DNA from: Chersky-840 sp050011815
GTDB taxonomy: Bacteria; Actinomycetota; Acidimicrobiia; Acidimicrobiales; UBA8190
Assembly: GCA_050011815.1 (NCBI GenBank)
Contig: JBEKIJ010000018.1
Coordinates: forward strand, 6,813-70,812
DNA: 64,000 nt
Direction of reading: 5' to 3'
Both the position numbers and the translations under genes were made by a program. How positions within the stretch are numbered: position 1 is the stretch's first letter; each line of letters opens with the position of its first letter. This document shows positions 25,801 to 33,538 of the stretch, one piece after another. Under the pieces are notes generated by a model. The model made no database searches, was not told where the DNA came from, and saw nothing but the letters and a program-made list of their open reading frames with translations.

Positions 25801-26630
25801 GTCGAGGTCCCGTCCGCCCCGCCCCGATCCTCAGGGTCGCCGGCCCTGACTCCCCCTTCGTCCCCGCCGAGGTCGGCCCAGGTCTCGAGGAGGAACGAGA
25901 CACCGTCGTTTCCTCTCGGCGGTTCGGGGTGGAGATGGGCGGGCAGGGGGCGTTGCCCGCTGGCGAGCATTTCTCGATGTCTGACGCGAGCCCCGGGGGC
26001 CACCACCACCCGGGCGCCGAGGACCTGGGCCCGCCAACACAGGTCGAGGTCCTCGCCCATGGCGAAGACCTCGGGATCGAACCCACCGAGCTCGGTGAAC
26101 AGATCGGAACGCACCAAGGTGCAACCGCCGGGGGCGAGAAAGACGTCGCGCACGGCGTCGTGCTGGCCGTGGTCGATCTCGCCGGGCTCCATCCGGTCGA
26201 CGACCGCGCCCCCCTTGTCCACCGCCATGCCGACATGGAGCAGCCTGGTGGGGTCGTCCCACGTCACCAGCTTGGGGGCCACGATGCCGGCGTTGGACCG
26301 GAACGACTCCTCGACCAAGATATGGACCGCATCGGGGTCCGGGGCGATGTCGTCATGACACAACAACAAGAGGGACGCCCCCTCCACCATCGTGAGGACC
26401 TCGTTGGCCGTGGCGCCGAAGCCCTTGTTCGTCGGCATGATCCGAACAAAAGCCCCAGGAAGCACACTCGCCACGCGCGGCGTGGGATCGACCGTGCTGG
26501 CCGCGTCCAGAACCAGGATCGACAACTCCGGGTAGTCCTGCGAACCGAAGGCCGCCAGGGTCTCCTCGAACCACTCGCCCGGATTGGAGGTGACAATGAC
26601 GGCCACTACCGGCGGAGCGATGGTCTCCAT
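22881..26630 (-). CDS. Very large GT2 glycosyltransferase with polytopic membrane domain
   Basis: 1249 residues. The N-terminal GT-A domain (about 1-230) has VIVTSNPGEWFEETL, the metal-binding region LLLCHDDIAPDPDA and the late acidic motif GEDLDLCWRAQV. A variable Ala/Gly/Arg-rich linker follows, then about twelve TM helices and a C-terminal extracellular region ending in a TM and a basic tail. It probably transfers a sugar to a lipid carrier and moves or extends it. ATG 26630 is set by TAGCCT 10 nt upstream; 31 further upstream residues are nonconserved. A 13-bp tandem repeat interrupts the membrane part near residues 682-696. Confidence 0.82.
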   Translation of the reverse strand: METIAPPVVAVIVTSNPGEWFEETLAAFGSQDYPELSILVLDAASTVDPTPRVASVLPGAFVRIMPTNKGFGATANEVLTMVEGASLLLLCHDDIAPDPDAVHILVEESFRSNAGIVAPKLVTWDDPTRLLHVGMAVDKGGAVVDRMEPGEIDHGQHDAVRDVFLAPGGCTLVRSDLFTELGGFDPEVFAMGEDLDLCWRAQVLGARVVVAPGARVRHREMLASGQRPLPAHLHPEPPRGNDGVSFLLETWADLGGDEGGVRAGDPEDRGGADGTSTPAEFADGERDSAGPATAAVAGTGVADATADATGVVTGRAKAGWGRHRAARGAHGRQPHVTLQSLQRRHELHAALKAYGPFNLVRVLPQIALLALAEFVIARVAGHRDRAHAVAHAWKWNFAHRRALRADRAALRSHRRLDDATVRRLQLRGSARLNAYVRRAVTHGLEAANLGGAHHEGDGVAPDSVTDAETASDAGRTTAPEVTAGMAVGPATSTRWMVWLAAALVVVFGTRQLFGSGFPVVGQLLPMPPWTNLMHHFLSGWQPTGVGTTDPTTPATGILGLTGMVLFGSVGLLDKIVVLGCIPVGAMGMARLTRPLGTAWARVTSTVIYLAIPVPYDALATGHWDALVIYAACPWILHLLGQASRVDPYAEALEPGADAPAAEVEGAVGDPEAPVEGRAGPGPWRSGVAIGRGDRAWRHSLVGWCLALGLLDAVATSVAPPAALVTLVVALGLALGNVVTQGAAGRRAAGRVMASALGATVVALVLLEPWSFAVLGGPERWQTLAGLPVSSATGATWGQLLRLAVGPIGDTPLGWAFLAAAALPLLIAARSRLAWAGRAWSIAVVAWFVAWLAGRGDLGPLAIAPQVLVVPAGVGLALSVGLGVAAFQLDLPGYRFGWRQVAAVTAAAAAVVGMLPVLAGSLDGRWDLPLSGYAQATTWMAATKAQGDFRVLWLGDPRVLPGQGWEVAPGLAYTVSEDGLPDMTGLWPGSSPGKAAAFADGIQLARRHDTVRLGRLLAPYAVRYIVVVDTLAPSIPGLQTPISHPPPGDLLGALSAQVDLRQIISQGGFDVFVDSVALPLRATRPTLAQPSPPALAVTGAAPELTGWRPALLGAPDATAVTGRVPAGTVLDAVAPATSWHLTGPHGAVGRASSSFGYAATFHVARPGTVTVAFEGSWSHAVEIAVETAAWVVLAAALAGRAWWLDWWWGPLGRGGSRRHRRRRFTGTAVGPEPVPEPGVTSSEAMREVVT
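24541..24585. repeat. 13-bp tandem repeat inside the large glycosyltransferase gene
   Basis: GCCCGATCGCCAC occurs in three exact tandem copies (24547-24559, 24560-24572, 24573-24585), preceded by a 6-bp partial copy. The unit is not a multiple of three, so gain or loss of one copy would shift the reading frame of the host gene. Confidence 0.9.
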
Positions 26631-26640
26631 CAGGGCCAAG

Positions 26641-26646
26641 AGGCTA
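26641..26646 (-). promoter_or_regulatory. -10 element of the large GT2 gene
   Basis: TAGCCT on the minus strand, 10 nt before ATG 26630. The spacing is at the long end of the pattern in this window. Confidence 0.4.
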
Positions 26647-26717
26647 CCCGGCACTCTCGAGCCTCCCCAGGCCCTTTTACCCCCCCACCACCACGTCGCC
26701 CCGGGCCGGAAAGGTGC

Positions 26718-26746
26718 TTGCAACTGTTAGCAGGTCCCTGTACAAT
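26718..26746 (+). promoter_or_regulatory. Strong sigma-A-type promoter with GTTAGCA direct repeats
   Basis: TTGCAA (26718-26723) and TACAAT (26741-26746) are separated by exactly 17 bp, the best -35/-10 pair in the window. Two direct repeats GTTAGCA lie at 26726-26732, inside the spacer, and at 26748-26754, near the expected start of transcription. They are 22 bp apart, about two helical turns. This looks like an operator pair for a repressor. The leader is about 40 nt. Confidence 0.65.
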
Positions 26747-26793
26747 AGTTAGCAAGACACCCCCCCCGATGTCTCGACAGGAAGGACACAGAG

Positions 26794-27156
26794 ATGCCTG
26801 AATTCAAAGACGTGACAAACGAGATCACCAAGACCGCCAGGGACGCCGCCTACGTGGTGGTCGGCCTGGGGGTCCTCGGGTTCCAGCGTGCCCAGGTCCG
26901 GCGCCAGGAGCTCCAGAAGCGGCTCACCGACGCCAGCGTGGTCCAGGGCCACATCGGAGACGTGCGCGGCGAGGTCACCAAGCGGGTCAAGGACGTGGAC
27001 GAGGCCGTCGAGCAGGTCATCGGCCGTATCGAGGCGACGCTGGTCCCCATCGAGGATCGGCTCCCCGTCCCCGCCCGTGACCTGGTCAAGCAGGCGCATG
27101 TCCAGGCACGCGAGGTACGTCAGCAGCTCCGCAAGCTGATCCTTCAGGCCGCCTGA
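26794..27156 (+). CDS. Small helical protein of unknown function
   Basis: 120 residues, almost entirely helical. One moderately hydrophobic stretch near residues 16-29 (DAAYVVVGLGVLGF) is followed by long amphipathic charged helices (RRQELQKRLTDASVV, KRVKDVDEAVEQVIGRIEATL). There is no signal peptide and no Cys. The composition resembles phasin-like or apolipoprotein-like surface binders, but no family is recognised. ATG 26794 has GAAGGA about 9 nt upstream. It is monocistronic and has its own strong promoter, so it is probably abundant or inducible. It diverges from the large GT2 gene. Confidence 0.8.
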   Translation: MPEFKDVTNEITKTARDAAYVVVGLGVLGFQRAQVRRQELQKRLTDASVVQGHIGDVRGEVTKRVKDVDEAVEQVIGRIEATLVPIEDRLPVPARDLVKQAHVQAREVRQQLRKLILQAA

Positions 27157-27270
27157 TCCGAGATCCTCGGATCGATCCGCGGTCGGGCGCCCTGCGTATG
27201 CGGGGCGCCCGTTGCGCGTGTGGGGTGAGGAGCGGGCGAGGGAGAGGCGGGGCGGGCTGGGTCGGGACGG

Positions 27271-28167
27271 CTAGCCGACGCGGGCGTCGGCCTGTTCCAG
27301 GACGTCCCGGAGCGTGCGTTCGAGGCTGAGGTGCGGCTCCCACCCCGTGGCCTCGCGGAGCTTGGCGAAGTCGCCCCGCACGACGGGCACGTCGACGGGC
27401 CGGGCCAGCGCCGGGTCGAGCTCGAACTCGAGGTCCACCCCGGCCAGGCCCTGGAGCTGCTTGGCCACCTCGGCGATGGCGATGTCGCGGCCGCTGCACA
27501 CGTTGTAGACCTCGCCGGCGACGCCGAGCTCGGCGAGGAGGCGATAGGCGCGCACCACGTCACGCACGTCGGTGAGGTCACGCCGGGCCGTCAGGTTTCC
27601 CGTCACGATGCTGTCGGCGCCGCTGCGACGTGCTTCGACGATGCGCTGCGCCAACGCCGAGACCACGAAGGCCGTCGACTGCCCCGGCCCCACGTGGTTG
27701 AACGGGCGCATGCGCAGCACCGGCAGTCCGTAGGCGAGATGGGCCTGGACCCCGAGATACTCCGCCGCCACCTTGGACGCCGCGTAGGGCGTCACCGGGG
27801 CCAGCGGCGCGTCCTCGGTCACGGGCAGGAGCTCCTCGGGCACCGCGCCGTAGACCTCGGCGGAGCTGGTCAGCAGGACGCGGGGCGGATGGGGGCAGGC
27901 CCGGGCCGCCTCCAGCACGTAGAGGGTCCCGATGGCGTTGACCTGGAGGACCTCGGAGGGATCGATCCACGATCGGCCCACGCTCGTGAGCGCGGCCAGG
28001 TGATAGACGACGTCGGGGGCGGCCCCCAAGACCGCAGCGCGCACCGCCTCCCCGTCGGTGATCTCCACCTCGTGGTCGATGCCGACCACATCGTCCCCGC
28101 TCTCGACCAGATGGGCGGTCAGCCACGAGCCGACGAAGCCTCTCGCTCCGGTCACCAGGGCACGCAC
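27271..28167 (-). CDS. rmd: GDP-6-deoxy-D-mannose reductase-like SDR enzyme
   Basis: 298 residues, extended SDR. It has the NAD(P) motif TGARGFVGS, the catalytic YAASK, and RPFNHVGPGQ followed by FVVSALAQRIVEA, which is characteristic of RMD enzymes. RMD reduces GDP-4-keto-6-deoxymannose to GDP-D-rhamnose. The partner Gmd dehydratase is not in the window. A UDP-sugar epimerase role remains possible. Start GTG 28167 lies 10 bases after the stop of the GT4 gene. The intervening TAAGGT may be a ribosome binding site (AAGG) or a -10 element. Confidence 0.7.
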   Translation of the reverse strand: MRALVTGARGFVGSWLTAHLVESGDDVVGIDHEVEITDGEAVRAAVLGAAPDVVYHLAALTSVGRSWIDPSEVLQVNAIGTLYVLEAARACPHPPRVLLTSSAEVYGAVPEELLPVTEDAPLAPVTPYAASKVAAEYLGVQAHLAYGLPVLRMRPFNHVGPGQSTAFVVSALAQRIVEARRSGADSIVTGNLTARRDLTDVRDVVRAYRLLAELGVAGEVYNVCSGRDIAIAEVAKQLQGLAGVDLEFELDPALARPVDVPVVRGDFAKLREATGWEPHLSLERTLRDVLEQADARVG

Positions 28168-28177
28168 GCGCCGAACC

Positions 28178-29443
28178 TTACCGGGGACCGGCTTCCCCGC
28201 CCGGTGCCGTCGCTCCCCGCCGCGCTGCCGCCCACCGGTAGGCCGAGACGTGGTCCGCGGCGCTCGCCTCCCAGGTGTGACCGGCGGCCACCTCGAACCC
28301 GAGGCGTCGCCGTGCTTCGACCTCGGCGCCGCCCCCGAGGACCTCGCCCAGGGCGTCGGCGAGCTCGGGTACCGACCCCGGCGACACGAGGGCGGCGGCT
28401 CCCGCCGAAACCTCGGCCATGGCCGTGCCCGCCGTGGTGACGAGGGGGGCGCCACACGCCAGGGCTTCGAGGGCGGGCAGCCCGAACCCCTCCTCGAGGG
28501 CGGGGTAGGCCACCGCCGCGGCCCGCCGGAGCAGCGCCGGCACCGCCGCGTCGGGGACGTACCCGGTGGTGATGATGCGGTCCTTGCCTCGGGCCTCGCC
28601 GATCGCCCGGTCCACCGCCGCCATGCCCCAGCCGGGTTGCCCGGCGAGGACGAGCGACAGGTCGCCGTGGCGGGCGGCCACCCGGTCGAACGCCGCGACG
28701 AGGTCGGGCACGGCCTTGCGGGGCTCGAGCGTTCCCACGAACAAGACATAGGGGCGCTGCACCCCGAGCGCCCCCAGGAGGTCGTCGTCGGTCAACGGCT
28801 CGCGCTCCCCCGTGCCGTCGTCGGGCGCCGGATGCGGCTGCGGCTGCGGGCGGAAGCGGTCGTGGTCGACGCCGTGGGGCACGACGAAGACCCGACCGGT
28901 GGGCGCGCAGAGCTCGCCCAGGCGCTCGGCGGTGCGACGGCTCACGCACACGATGGCGTCGGCGCGACGCGCCGCCACGCGGATCGCCCGACGGAACACG
29001 ACGACCTTGCTCCGCTCGTGCCACTCCGGGTGATCGAGGAAGGTGAGGTCGTGGATGGTCACGACGGTGGGCACCCGGGTGCGCTCGGGCATCGTGTAGT
29101 GCGGCCCGTGATGCACGTCGACCCCCTGCGCGCCGAGCAGCGCCGGGAACCGGACCTGCTCCCACACGAGCCGCGCCGGCCGGCGCCTCGGCGCCACCGC
29201 CCGCACCGTGGGGACCTGCTCCGGCGTCTCACCCGATGCGGCGCCGCCGGAACCGAGACCTCGCCAGCGGTCACCGTCGTCGCCACGGCACCACAACGTG
29301 AGGGCGATGTCGTCCCGTTGCGACAGGGCCGTGGCCAGATCGATGGTGTAGCGACCGGCGCCCACCGGTTGGGCGGGGACCGCGGTCACGTCGAGCGAGA
29401 GCGCCAACACGTCACCGCCACCCGACAACGACGGAGTGCTCAC
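28178..29443 (-). CDS. GT4-family glycosyltransferase (third of three)
   Basis: 421 residues, GT-B fold. The N-terminal domain has VGAGRYTIDLA and the HDLTFLDHPEW acceptor-domain motif. The donor site has VGTLEPRKAVPDLV and the E-x7-E motif EEGFGLPALE. These are marks of mannosyl- or rhamnosyltransferase-like GT4 proteins using GDP- or dTDP-sugars. No signal peptide; cytoplasmic, membrane-peripheral. Its GTG start at 29443 overlaps the previous stop by GTGA. An insertion PQPQPHPAPDDG near residue 215 is a likely disordered loop. Confidence 0.85.
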   Translation of the reverse strand: MSTPSLSGGGDVLALSLDVTAVPAQPVGAGRYTIDLATALSQRDDIALTLWCRGDDGDRWRGLGSGGAASGETPEQVPTVRAVAPRRRPARLVWEQVRFPALLGAQGVDVHHGPHYTMPERTRVPTVVTIHDLTFLDHPEWHERSKVVVFRRAIRVAARRADAIVCVSRRTAERLGELCAPTGRVFVVPHGVDHDRFRPQPQPHPAPDDGTGEREPLTDDDLLGALGVQRPYVLFVGTLEPRKAVPDLVAAFDRVAARHGDLSLVLAGQPGWGMAAVDRAIGEARGKDRIITTGYVPDAAVPALLRRAAAVAYPALEEGFGLPALEALACGAPLVTTAGTAMAEVSAGAAALVSPGSVPELADALGEVLGGGAEVEARRRLGFEVAAGHTWEASAADHVSAYRWAAARRGATAPGGEAGPR

Positions 29444-30561
29444 AGCAGCGAGCTCCACAACGCCACATGGGCACGGGCCGCCGATTCCCACGTGAGGGTG
29501 CCGGCGCGCGCCGCGCCGGCCACGGCCAGTCGGGATCGCAGCCCGTCGTCGGTGGCCACCTGCACCAGGCCCTCGGCGATCTCGTCGACCCGGAGGGGGT
29601 CGACCTCGAAGGCGGCGCCACCGGTGGTGGGGAGCGGGCTCGCCACCACGGGCGTGCCGTAGCGCATGGCTTCGACCGGCGGCAGCCCGAATCCCTCTTC
29701 GAAGGGCACGTAGGCGAGCAGACGGGCCCGGGCATACAGCGACGCCAGGGTGCCATCACCGACGCGACCGGTGAACACGACGCCCTCCCCCCGTTCGAGC
29801 TCCGGACCCCACCCCTGCGGTCCCACCACCACCAGCGGCCACGGCTCGGGAAGCGAACGCCGGGCGGCGCCGTAGGCCTCGAACAACCGGGGCAGGTTCT
29901 TGCGCGGCTCCAAGGTGCCGACCGAGAGGAGGAACTCGCCCCGGACGCCGAGACGCTCGAGCAGCGCCGTGGCCTGCGCGTCGTCGCGGTCGCGCAGGAA
30001 GTCCGAGCCCAGCGGGATCACCGACACCGCCCCCTCGGGTGCGCCCGCTTCCCTGAGGTCACCGGCCACGCCCTCGGAGGGCACCACGAAGTGCGTGGCG
30101 TGGCGCAGGGCGCGTTGCAGCGACGCCTCGTGCCACCGTCGGCCCCGACGGGGGTAGTCCTCGGGCCGATGCCGCCAGGCCACGTCGTGAATGGCGACGA
30201 CAGCCACGCTCGGAGGGCGCGATCCGCGACGCCCCAGAGGGGGGACCGCCACCGACACGGCATGCACGACGTCGAAGCCGGGCGGGGCGTGGACCAAGGC
30301 GTGGTCCCACATCCGCGTCAGCACCGGCCCCGGGAGGCGCGAGGCGATGAGCGGGTGGCCGAAGCCCTCGAGGGGATCGGGGCCCGCGCCCCCGCGGCTC
30401 GCGTACAGCGTCACCCGGGGAACCGACACCGGCCCGCCCTCCAACGCCGCCAAGCCGCCCAACAGTCCCCGCACGTAGGTGCCGATCCCCCCCGGCACCC
30501 GGCGCCGCAGCTGCTCGGCGACGAGCAGCACGCCGGCGCGCTCGCGCCACAGGTCGTCCAC
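29440..30561 (-). CDS. GT4-family glycosyltransferase (second of three)
   Basis: 373 residues, GT-B fold. Features are PGGIGTYVRGLLGGL near the N-terminus (glycine-rich acceptor loop), AIHDVAWRHRPEDYP, VGTLEPRKNLPRL and the donor motif EEGFGLPPVE. It is a paralogue of both neighbours. GTG 30561 has AGGAG 7 nt upstream, 10 bases after the preceding stop. A longer reading into the upstream gene is an artefact of high GC. It probably adds one sugar in the assembly of a cell-surface glycan. Confidence 0.85.
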   Translation of the reverse strand: MDDLWRERAGVLLVAEQLRRRVPGGIGTYVRGLLGGLAALEGGPVSVPRVTLYASRGGAGPDPLEGFGHPLIASRLPGPVLTRMWDHALVHAPPGFDVVHAVSVAVPPLGRRGSRPPSVAVVAIHDVAWRHRPEDYPRRGRRWHEASLQRALRHATHFVVPSEGVAGDLREAGAPEGAVSVIPLGSDFLRDRDDAQATALLERLGVRGEFLLSVGTLEPRKNLPRLFEAYGAARRSLPEPWPLVVVGPQGWGPELERGEGVVFTGRVGDGTLASLYARARLLAYVPFEEGFGLPPVEAMRYGTPVVASPLPTTGGAAFEVDPLRVDEIAEGLVQVATDDGLRSRLAVAGAARAGTLTWESAARAHVALWSSLL

Positions 30562-30571
30562 TCCCCGTCTC

Positions 30572-31741
30572 CTAGCGCGCGCCGGCGGCGTCGGCGTACA
30601 GCGCGGCCAGGCCCGCCCCGCACGCCTCCCACGTGAACCGGGCCGCCCGACACCGTCCCTTGTCGACGAGCGCAGCCCGCTCATCGGCGTCGTCCAACAC
30701 CGACCCGAGCGCTCCCGCCAGGGCGTCGATGTCGCGCGGCGCCACCACCACGGCCCCGTCGCCCACGATCTCGGGCACCGCACCCGCTGCGCTCGCCACC
30801 ACGGGGACACCGGCGGCCATCGCCTCCAGCGGCGGGAACCCGAATCCCTCGTACACCGACGGGAACGCCAGCAGCACGGCCCCGCGCAGCCAGCGCACCA
30901 GCTCGTCGTCGGGGACATACCCGAGGGCCACGATGCGTTCCCGGTGCGGCGACGCCTCCACCGCCTCGTGGAACGCGGTGGCCCCCCACCCGTCCCCGCC
31001 GGCGACGACGAGGGCGACCTCGGGCCGGGACCCGGCCACGAGGTCGAAGGCGCGCACGAGCCCGGGGTAGTCCTTGCGCGGCTCGATGGTCCCGACGGCC
31101 AACACATAGCGCGCCGTCCCCGCGGGCAACGGAGTCGGCGCCACGTCGCCACGGGCATCGGGCACGTCGACATGGGGCACGTCGCCATAGGGCACGCCGT
31201 GGTAGACGACGCGCACACGATCGGGATCGGCGCCGAACTCGGCCACCACCTCGTCGGCCACGAACCGCGACGGGGTGTGGACCCAGGCGCCCTCGGAGAG
31301 GGCCCTGCGGACCATGGCGGGGAAGCCGAGGGTGGGTCGGTCGCAGAGCTCGGGAAAGCGCACGGTGGTGAGGTCGTGCACGGTCACGACCCGCGCCGCG
31401 TGGCGCGTGGGGGGGACGACGAAGTTGGTCCCGTGGACGACGTCGACCGGTCCCACGAACCATTCCAGGGCCGGGCCGCCCAGGTGCGCCCAGGCCAGGT
31501 GCAGCGGACGGGCCGGCATGGCCCGCTGGCCGACACGGACGCCGGCGGGTACCAGAGGAGGCAGCCGATGGCGCCGCCGCCAGGTGACGGCGAAGGCGTC
31601 CACGTCGAGCTCGGGGCGCGGGGCGAGCGCTCCCAGGGCGCCCTCGCAGAAGCGGCCCACACCCGTTCTCGTGCCGAGCAGGGGCGTGGCGTCGACGGCC
31701 ACCCGCAGGCGCTCGCTGTTCGATGGCGCTCCCGGCGGCAC
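30572..31741 (-). CDS. GT4-family glycosyltransferase (first of three)
   Basis: 389 residues, GT-B fold. It has TRTGVGRFCEGAL, TVHDLTTVRFPELC, VGTIEPRKDYPGL and the donor motif YEGFGFPPLE. It heads the GT4-GT4-GT4-rmd run. GTG 31741 is preceded by GAAAGG about 8 nt upstream. It diverges from cofD across 58 bp. An internal near-repeat of GTCGACATGGGGCAC (31164-31193) encodes a hydrophilic PHVDVPDARGDV loop. Confidence 0.84.
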   Translation of the reverse strand: MPPGAPSNSERLRVAVDATPLLGTRTGVGRFCEGALGALAPRPELDVDAFAVTWRRRHRLPPLVPAGVRVGQRAMPARPLHLAWAHLGGPALEWFVGPVDVVHGTNFVVPPTRHAARVVTVHDLTTVRFPELCDRPTLGFPAMVRRALSEGAWVHTPSRFVADEVVAEFGADPDRVRVVYHGVPYGDVPHVDVPDARGDVAPTPLPAGTARYVLAVGTIEPRKDYPGLVRAFDLVAGSRPEVALVVAGGDGWGATAFHEAVEASPHRERIVALGYVPDDELVRWLRGAVLLAFPSVYEGFGFPPLEAMAAGVPVVASAAGAVPEIVGDGAVVVAPRDIDALAGALGSVLDDADERAALVDKGRCRAARFTWEACGAGLAALYADAAGAR

Positions 31742-31787
31742 CGGTCGAGCCTTTCACACGGGGAGCGGGGGGTAGGTGGTCGGCCAT

Positions 31788-31793
31788 TAGCCT
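31788..31793 (+). promoter_or_regulatory. Leaderless -10 of cofD
   Basis: TAGCCT, 6 nt before GTG 31800. Confidence 0.5.
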
Positions 31794-31799
31794 GGCGCC

Positions 31800-32756
31800 G
31801 TGATCACCGCCCTCGCAGGAGGCGTAGGGGCCGCCCGCCTCCTGCGCGGCATGGTGCGCGTCGTCGCGCCCCACGAGGTCACCGCCGTGGTCAACACGGG
31901 GGACGACACCGAGCTCCACGGCCTGCACATCAGCCCCGATCTCGACACCGTGACCTACACCCTGGCGGGGTTGAACGACGACGAGCGCGGCTGGGGGCTC
32001 GCCGGCGAGTCGTGGCACGTCATGGACAGCCTCGAGCGACTGGGCGGCCAGACCTGGTTCCGCCTCGGGGACCACGACCTCGCCACCCACCTCTACCGCA
32101 CCCAACGGTTGGCCGAGGGGGCGACCCTGTCCCAGGTGACCGCGGAGATCACGCAGTCCCTCGGCGTGGACGTCACGCTCCTCCCCATGTCCGACGACGA
32201 GGTCCGCACCCGGCTGACGCTCCTCGGGGGCCCCGAGGTCTCCTTCCAGGAGTACTTCGTGGGTCACCGCCACGACGTGGCCGTGTCGTCGGTCCGGTTC
32301 GTCGGCGCCGAGGAGGCCGGGCCCGCCCCCGGGGTGCTCGACGCCCTGGCCGGTGCCGAGGTCGTGGTGGTGTGCCCCTCCAACCCCGTCGTGTCGATCG
32401 GTCCGGTGCTGGCCGTGCCGGGGATCGCCGACGCGCTGCGGGCCCGTCGTGACCAGGTGGTGGCGGTCTCCCCCATCATCGCCGGCGCGGCGTTGAAGGG
32501 CCCCGCCGACCGGCTCATGGCGGAGTTGGGTCGCGAGGCGACGGTGGTCGGGGTGGCGCGCGGCTACGGAGACTTCGTGGGAACGCTGGTGATCGACGAC
32601 GCCGACGCCGCCTTGGCCGGCGAGGTCGAGGCCTGCGGGGTGCGGTGCGTCGTGGCCCCGACGGTCATGCACAGCCCCGACCACGCCGCCGCGCTGGCCA
32701 CGCTCCTCCTCGATGCGGTCCGCCCGTCGGGCGCCGCCCGGGGCACCCGGCGGTGA
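31800..32756 (+). CDS. fbiA: 2-phospholactate/phosphoenolpyruvate transferase (F420 biosynthesis)
   Basis: 318 residues, CofD/FbiA family. It joins the phospholactate or phosphoenolpyruvate moiety to Fo to give F420-0 or dehydro-F420-0. Visible marks are the N-terminal LAGGVGAARLLRG nucleotide-binding loop, NTGDDTELHGLHISPDLDT, PSNPVVSIGPVLAVPG and the end region VAPTVMHSPDHAAALA. Start GTG 31800 is set by the -10 at 31788. Its stop overlaps the first GTG of cofE (GTGA). Coenzyme F420 production is therefore expected in this organism. Confidence 0.93.
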   Translation: MITALAGGVGAARLLRGMVRVVAPHEVTAVVNTGDDTELHGLHISPDLDTVTYTLAGLNDDERGWGLAGESWHVMDSLERLGGQTWFRLGDHDLATHLYRTQRLAEGATLSQVTAEITQSLGVDVTLLPMSDDEVRTRLTLLGGPEVSFQEYFVGHRHDVAVSSVRFVGAEEAGPAPGVLDALAGAEVVVVCPSNPVVSIGPVLAVPGIADALRARRDQVVAVSPIIAGAALKGPADRLMAELGREATVVGVARGYGDFVGTLVIDDADAALAGEVEACGVRCVVAPTVMHSPDHAAALATLLLDAVRPSGAARGTRR

Positions 32757-32812
32757 CGCCGGGGGCGGTGACGCCGGGGGCGGTGACGCCGGGGGCGGTG
32801 ACGCCGGGGGCG
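32753..32812 (+). repeat. Four tandem 15-bp repeats, each with a GTG start, at the head of cofE
   Basis: GTGACGCCGGGGGCG occurs four times in tandem from 32753, encoding Val-Thr-Pro-Gly-Ala each time. A fifth partial copy begins with CTG instead of GTG. GTG codons stand at 32753, 32768, 32783 and 32798, all in frame with cofE, so any could start translation. Confidence 0.95.
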
Positions 32813-33502
32813 CTGACCGTGCTCCCGGTCACGGGCCTGGGTGAGATCCGACGAGGCGACGACCTCGCCACCCTCATCGCCGGGGCCGTCGACCTCCTCG
32901 ACGGCGACGTGGTCGTCGTCACCCAGAAGATCGTCTCCAAGTCCGAGGGCGCCATGGTGCCGATCGACCCCGACGACCCCGCCGACCGGATCCGCATCAT
33001 CGAGTCGGAGTCGGTGCGCATCCTGCGACGGCGGGGGGACCTGGTGATCTCCGAGACGCGCCACGGATTCGTCTGCGCCAACGCCGGAGTCGACCTCTCC
33101 AACGTGGAACGGGGGTGGGCGGCCCTGCTCCCCGAGGACTCCGACCGATCGGCGAGGCGGATCCGCGACGGCCTGCGCGCCGCCACCGGGCGGGAGGTGG
33201 CGGTCGTGGTCTCCGACACCTTCGGGCGGGCCTGGCGCAAGGGCGTCATCGACGTCGCCATCGGGTGCGCGGGACTGGCGGCGGTCGTCGACCTGCGGGG
33301 AACCGCGGATGCCATGGGACGCGACCTCATGGCGACCGAGGTGTGCGTGGCCGACGAGGTGGCGTCGGCGGCGGAGCTCGTCATGGGCAAGGCCAGCTCC
33401 GTCCCGGTGGCGGTCGTGCGTGGCATCGACCCCGCCTGGCTGCGTCGGGGGTCGGTGGCAGAGGAGATCCTGCGACCACCGGCCGAAGACCTCTTCCGCT
33501 GA
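32753..33502 (+). CDS. cofE: Coenzyme F420-0:L-glutamate ligase, stand-alone CofE domain
   Basis: 249 residues or fewer. It adds the gamma-linked glutamate tail to F420-0. Diagnostic are LPVTGLGEIRRGDDL, VVVVTQKIVSKSEGA, RHGFVCANAGVDLSNV and VVVSDTFGRAWRKGVIDVAIG. The C-terminal FMN nitroreductase-like domain fused to CofE in mycobacterial FbiB (about 450 residues) is absent. The first 20 residues are the VTPGA repeat; conservation starts at LTVLPVTG, so the true N-terminus may be any of four GTG codons. The GTGA overlap with fbiA favours the first. Confidence 0.9.
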   Translation: MTPGAVTPGAVTPGAVTPGALTVLPVTGLGEIRRGDDLATLIAGAVDLLDGDVVVVTQKIVSKSEGAMVPIDPDDPADRIRIIESESVRILRRRGDLVISETRHGFVCANAGVDLSNVERGWAALLPEDSDRSARRIRDGLRAATGREVAVVVSDTFGRAWRKGVIDVAIGCAGLAAVVDLRGTADAMGRDLMATEVCVADEVASAAELVMGKASSVPVAVVRGIDPAWLRRGSVAEEILRPPAEDLFR

Positions 33503-33526
33503 GCACGCCGTCACGGACCGGCGTGC
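33503..33526. terminator. Bidirectional hairpin between cofE and galE-like gene
   Basis: GCACGCCG-N8-CGGCGTGC is a perfect 8-bp stem starting at the base after the cofE stop. It lies in the 36-bp convergent gap, so it can end both the cofDE unit and the nine-gene minus-strand operon. No T tract follows. Confidence 0.55.
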
Positions 33527-33538
33527 GCGCCTCGGTCT

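Noticed and set aside
28168..28180. Leaderless promoter for rmd
   Set aside because: TAAGGT overlaps the upstream stop, and AAGG at this distance serves equally well as a ribosome binding site inside an operon; not counted in the promoter tally.
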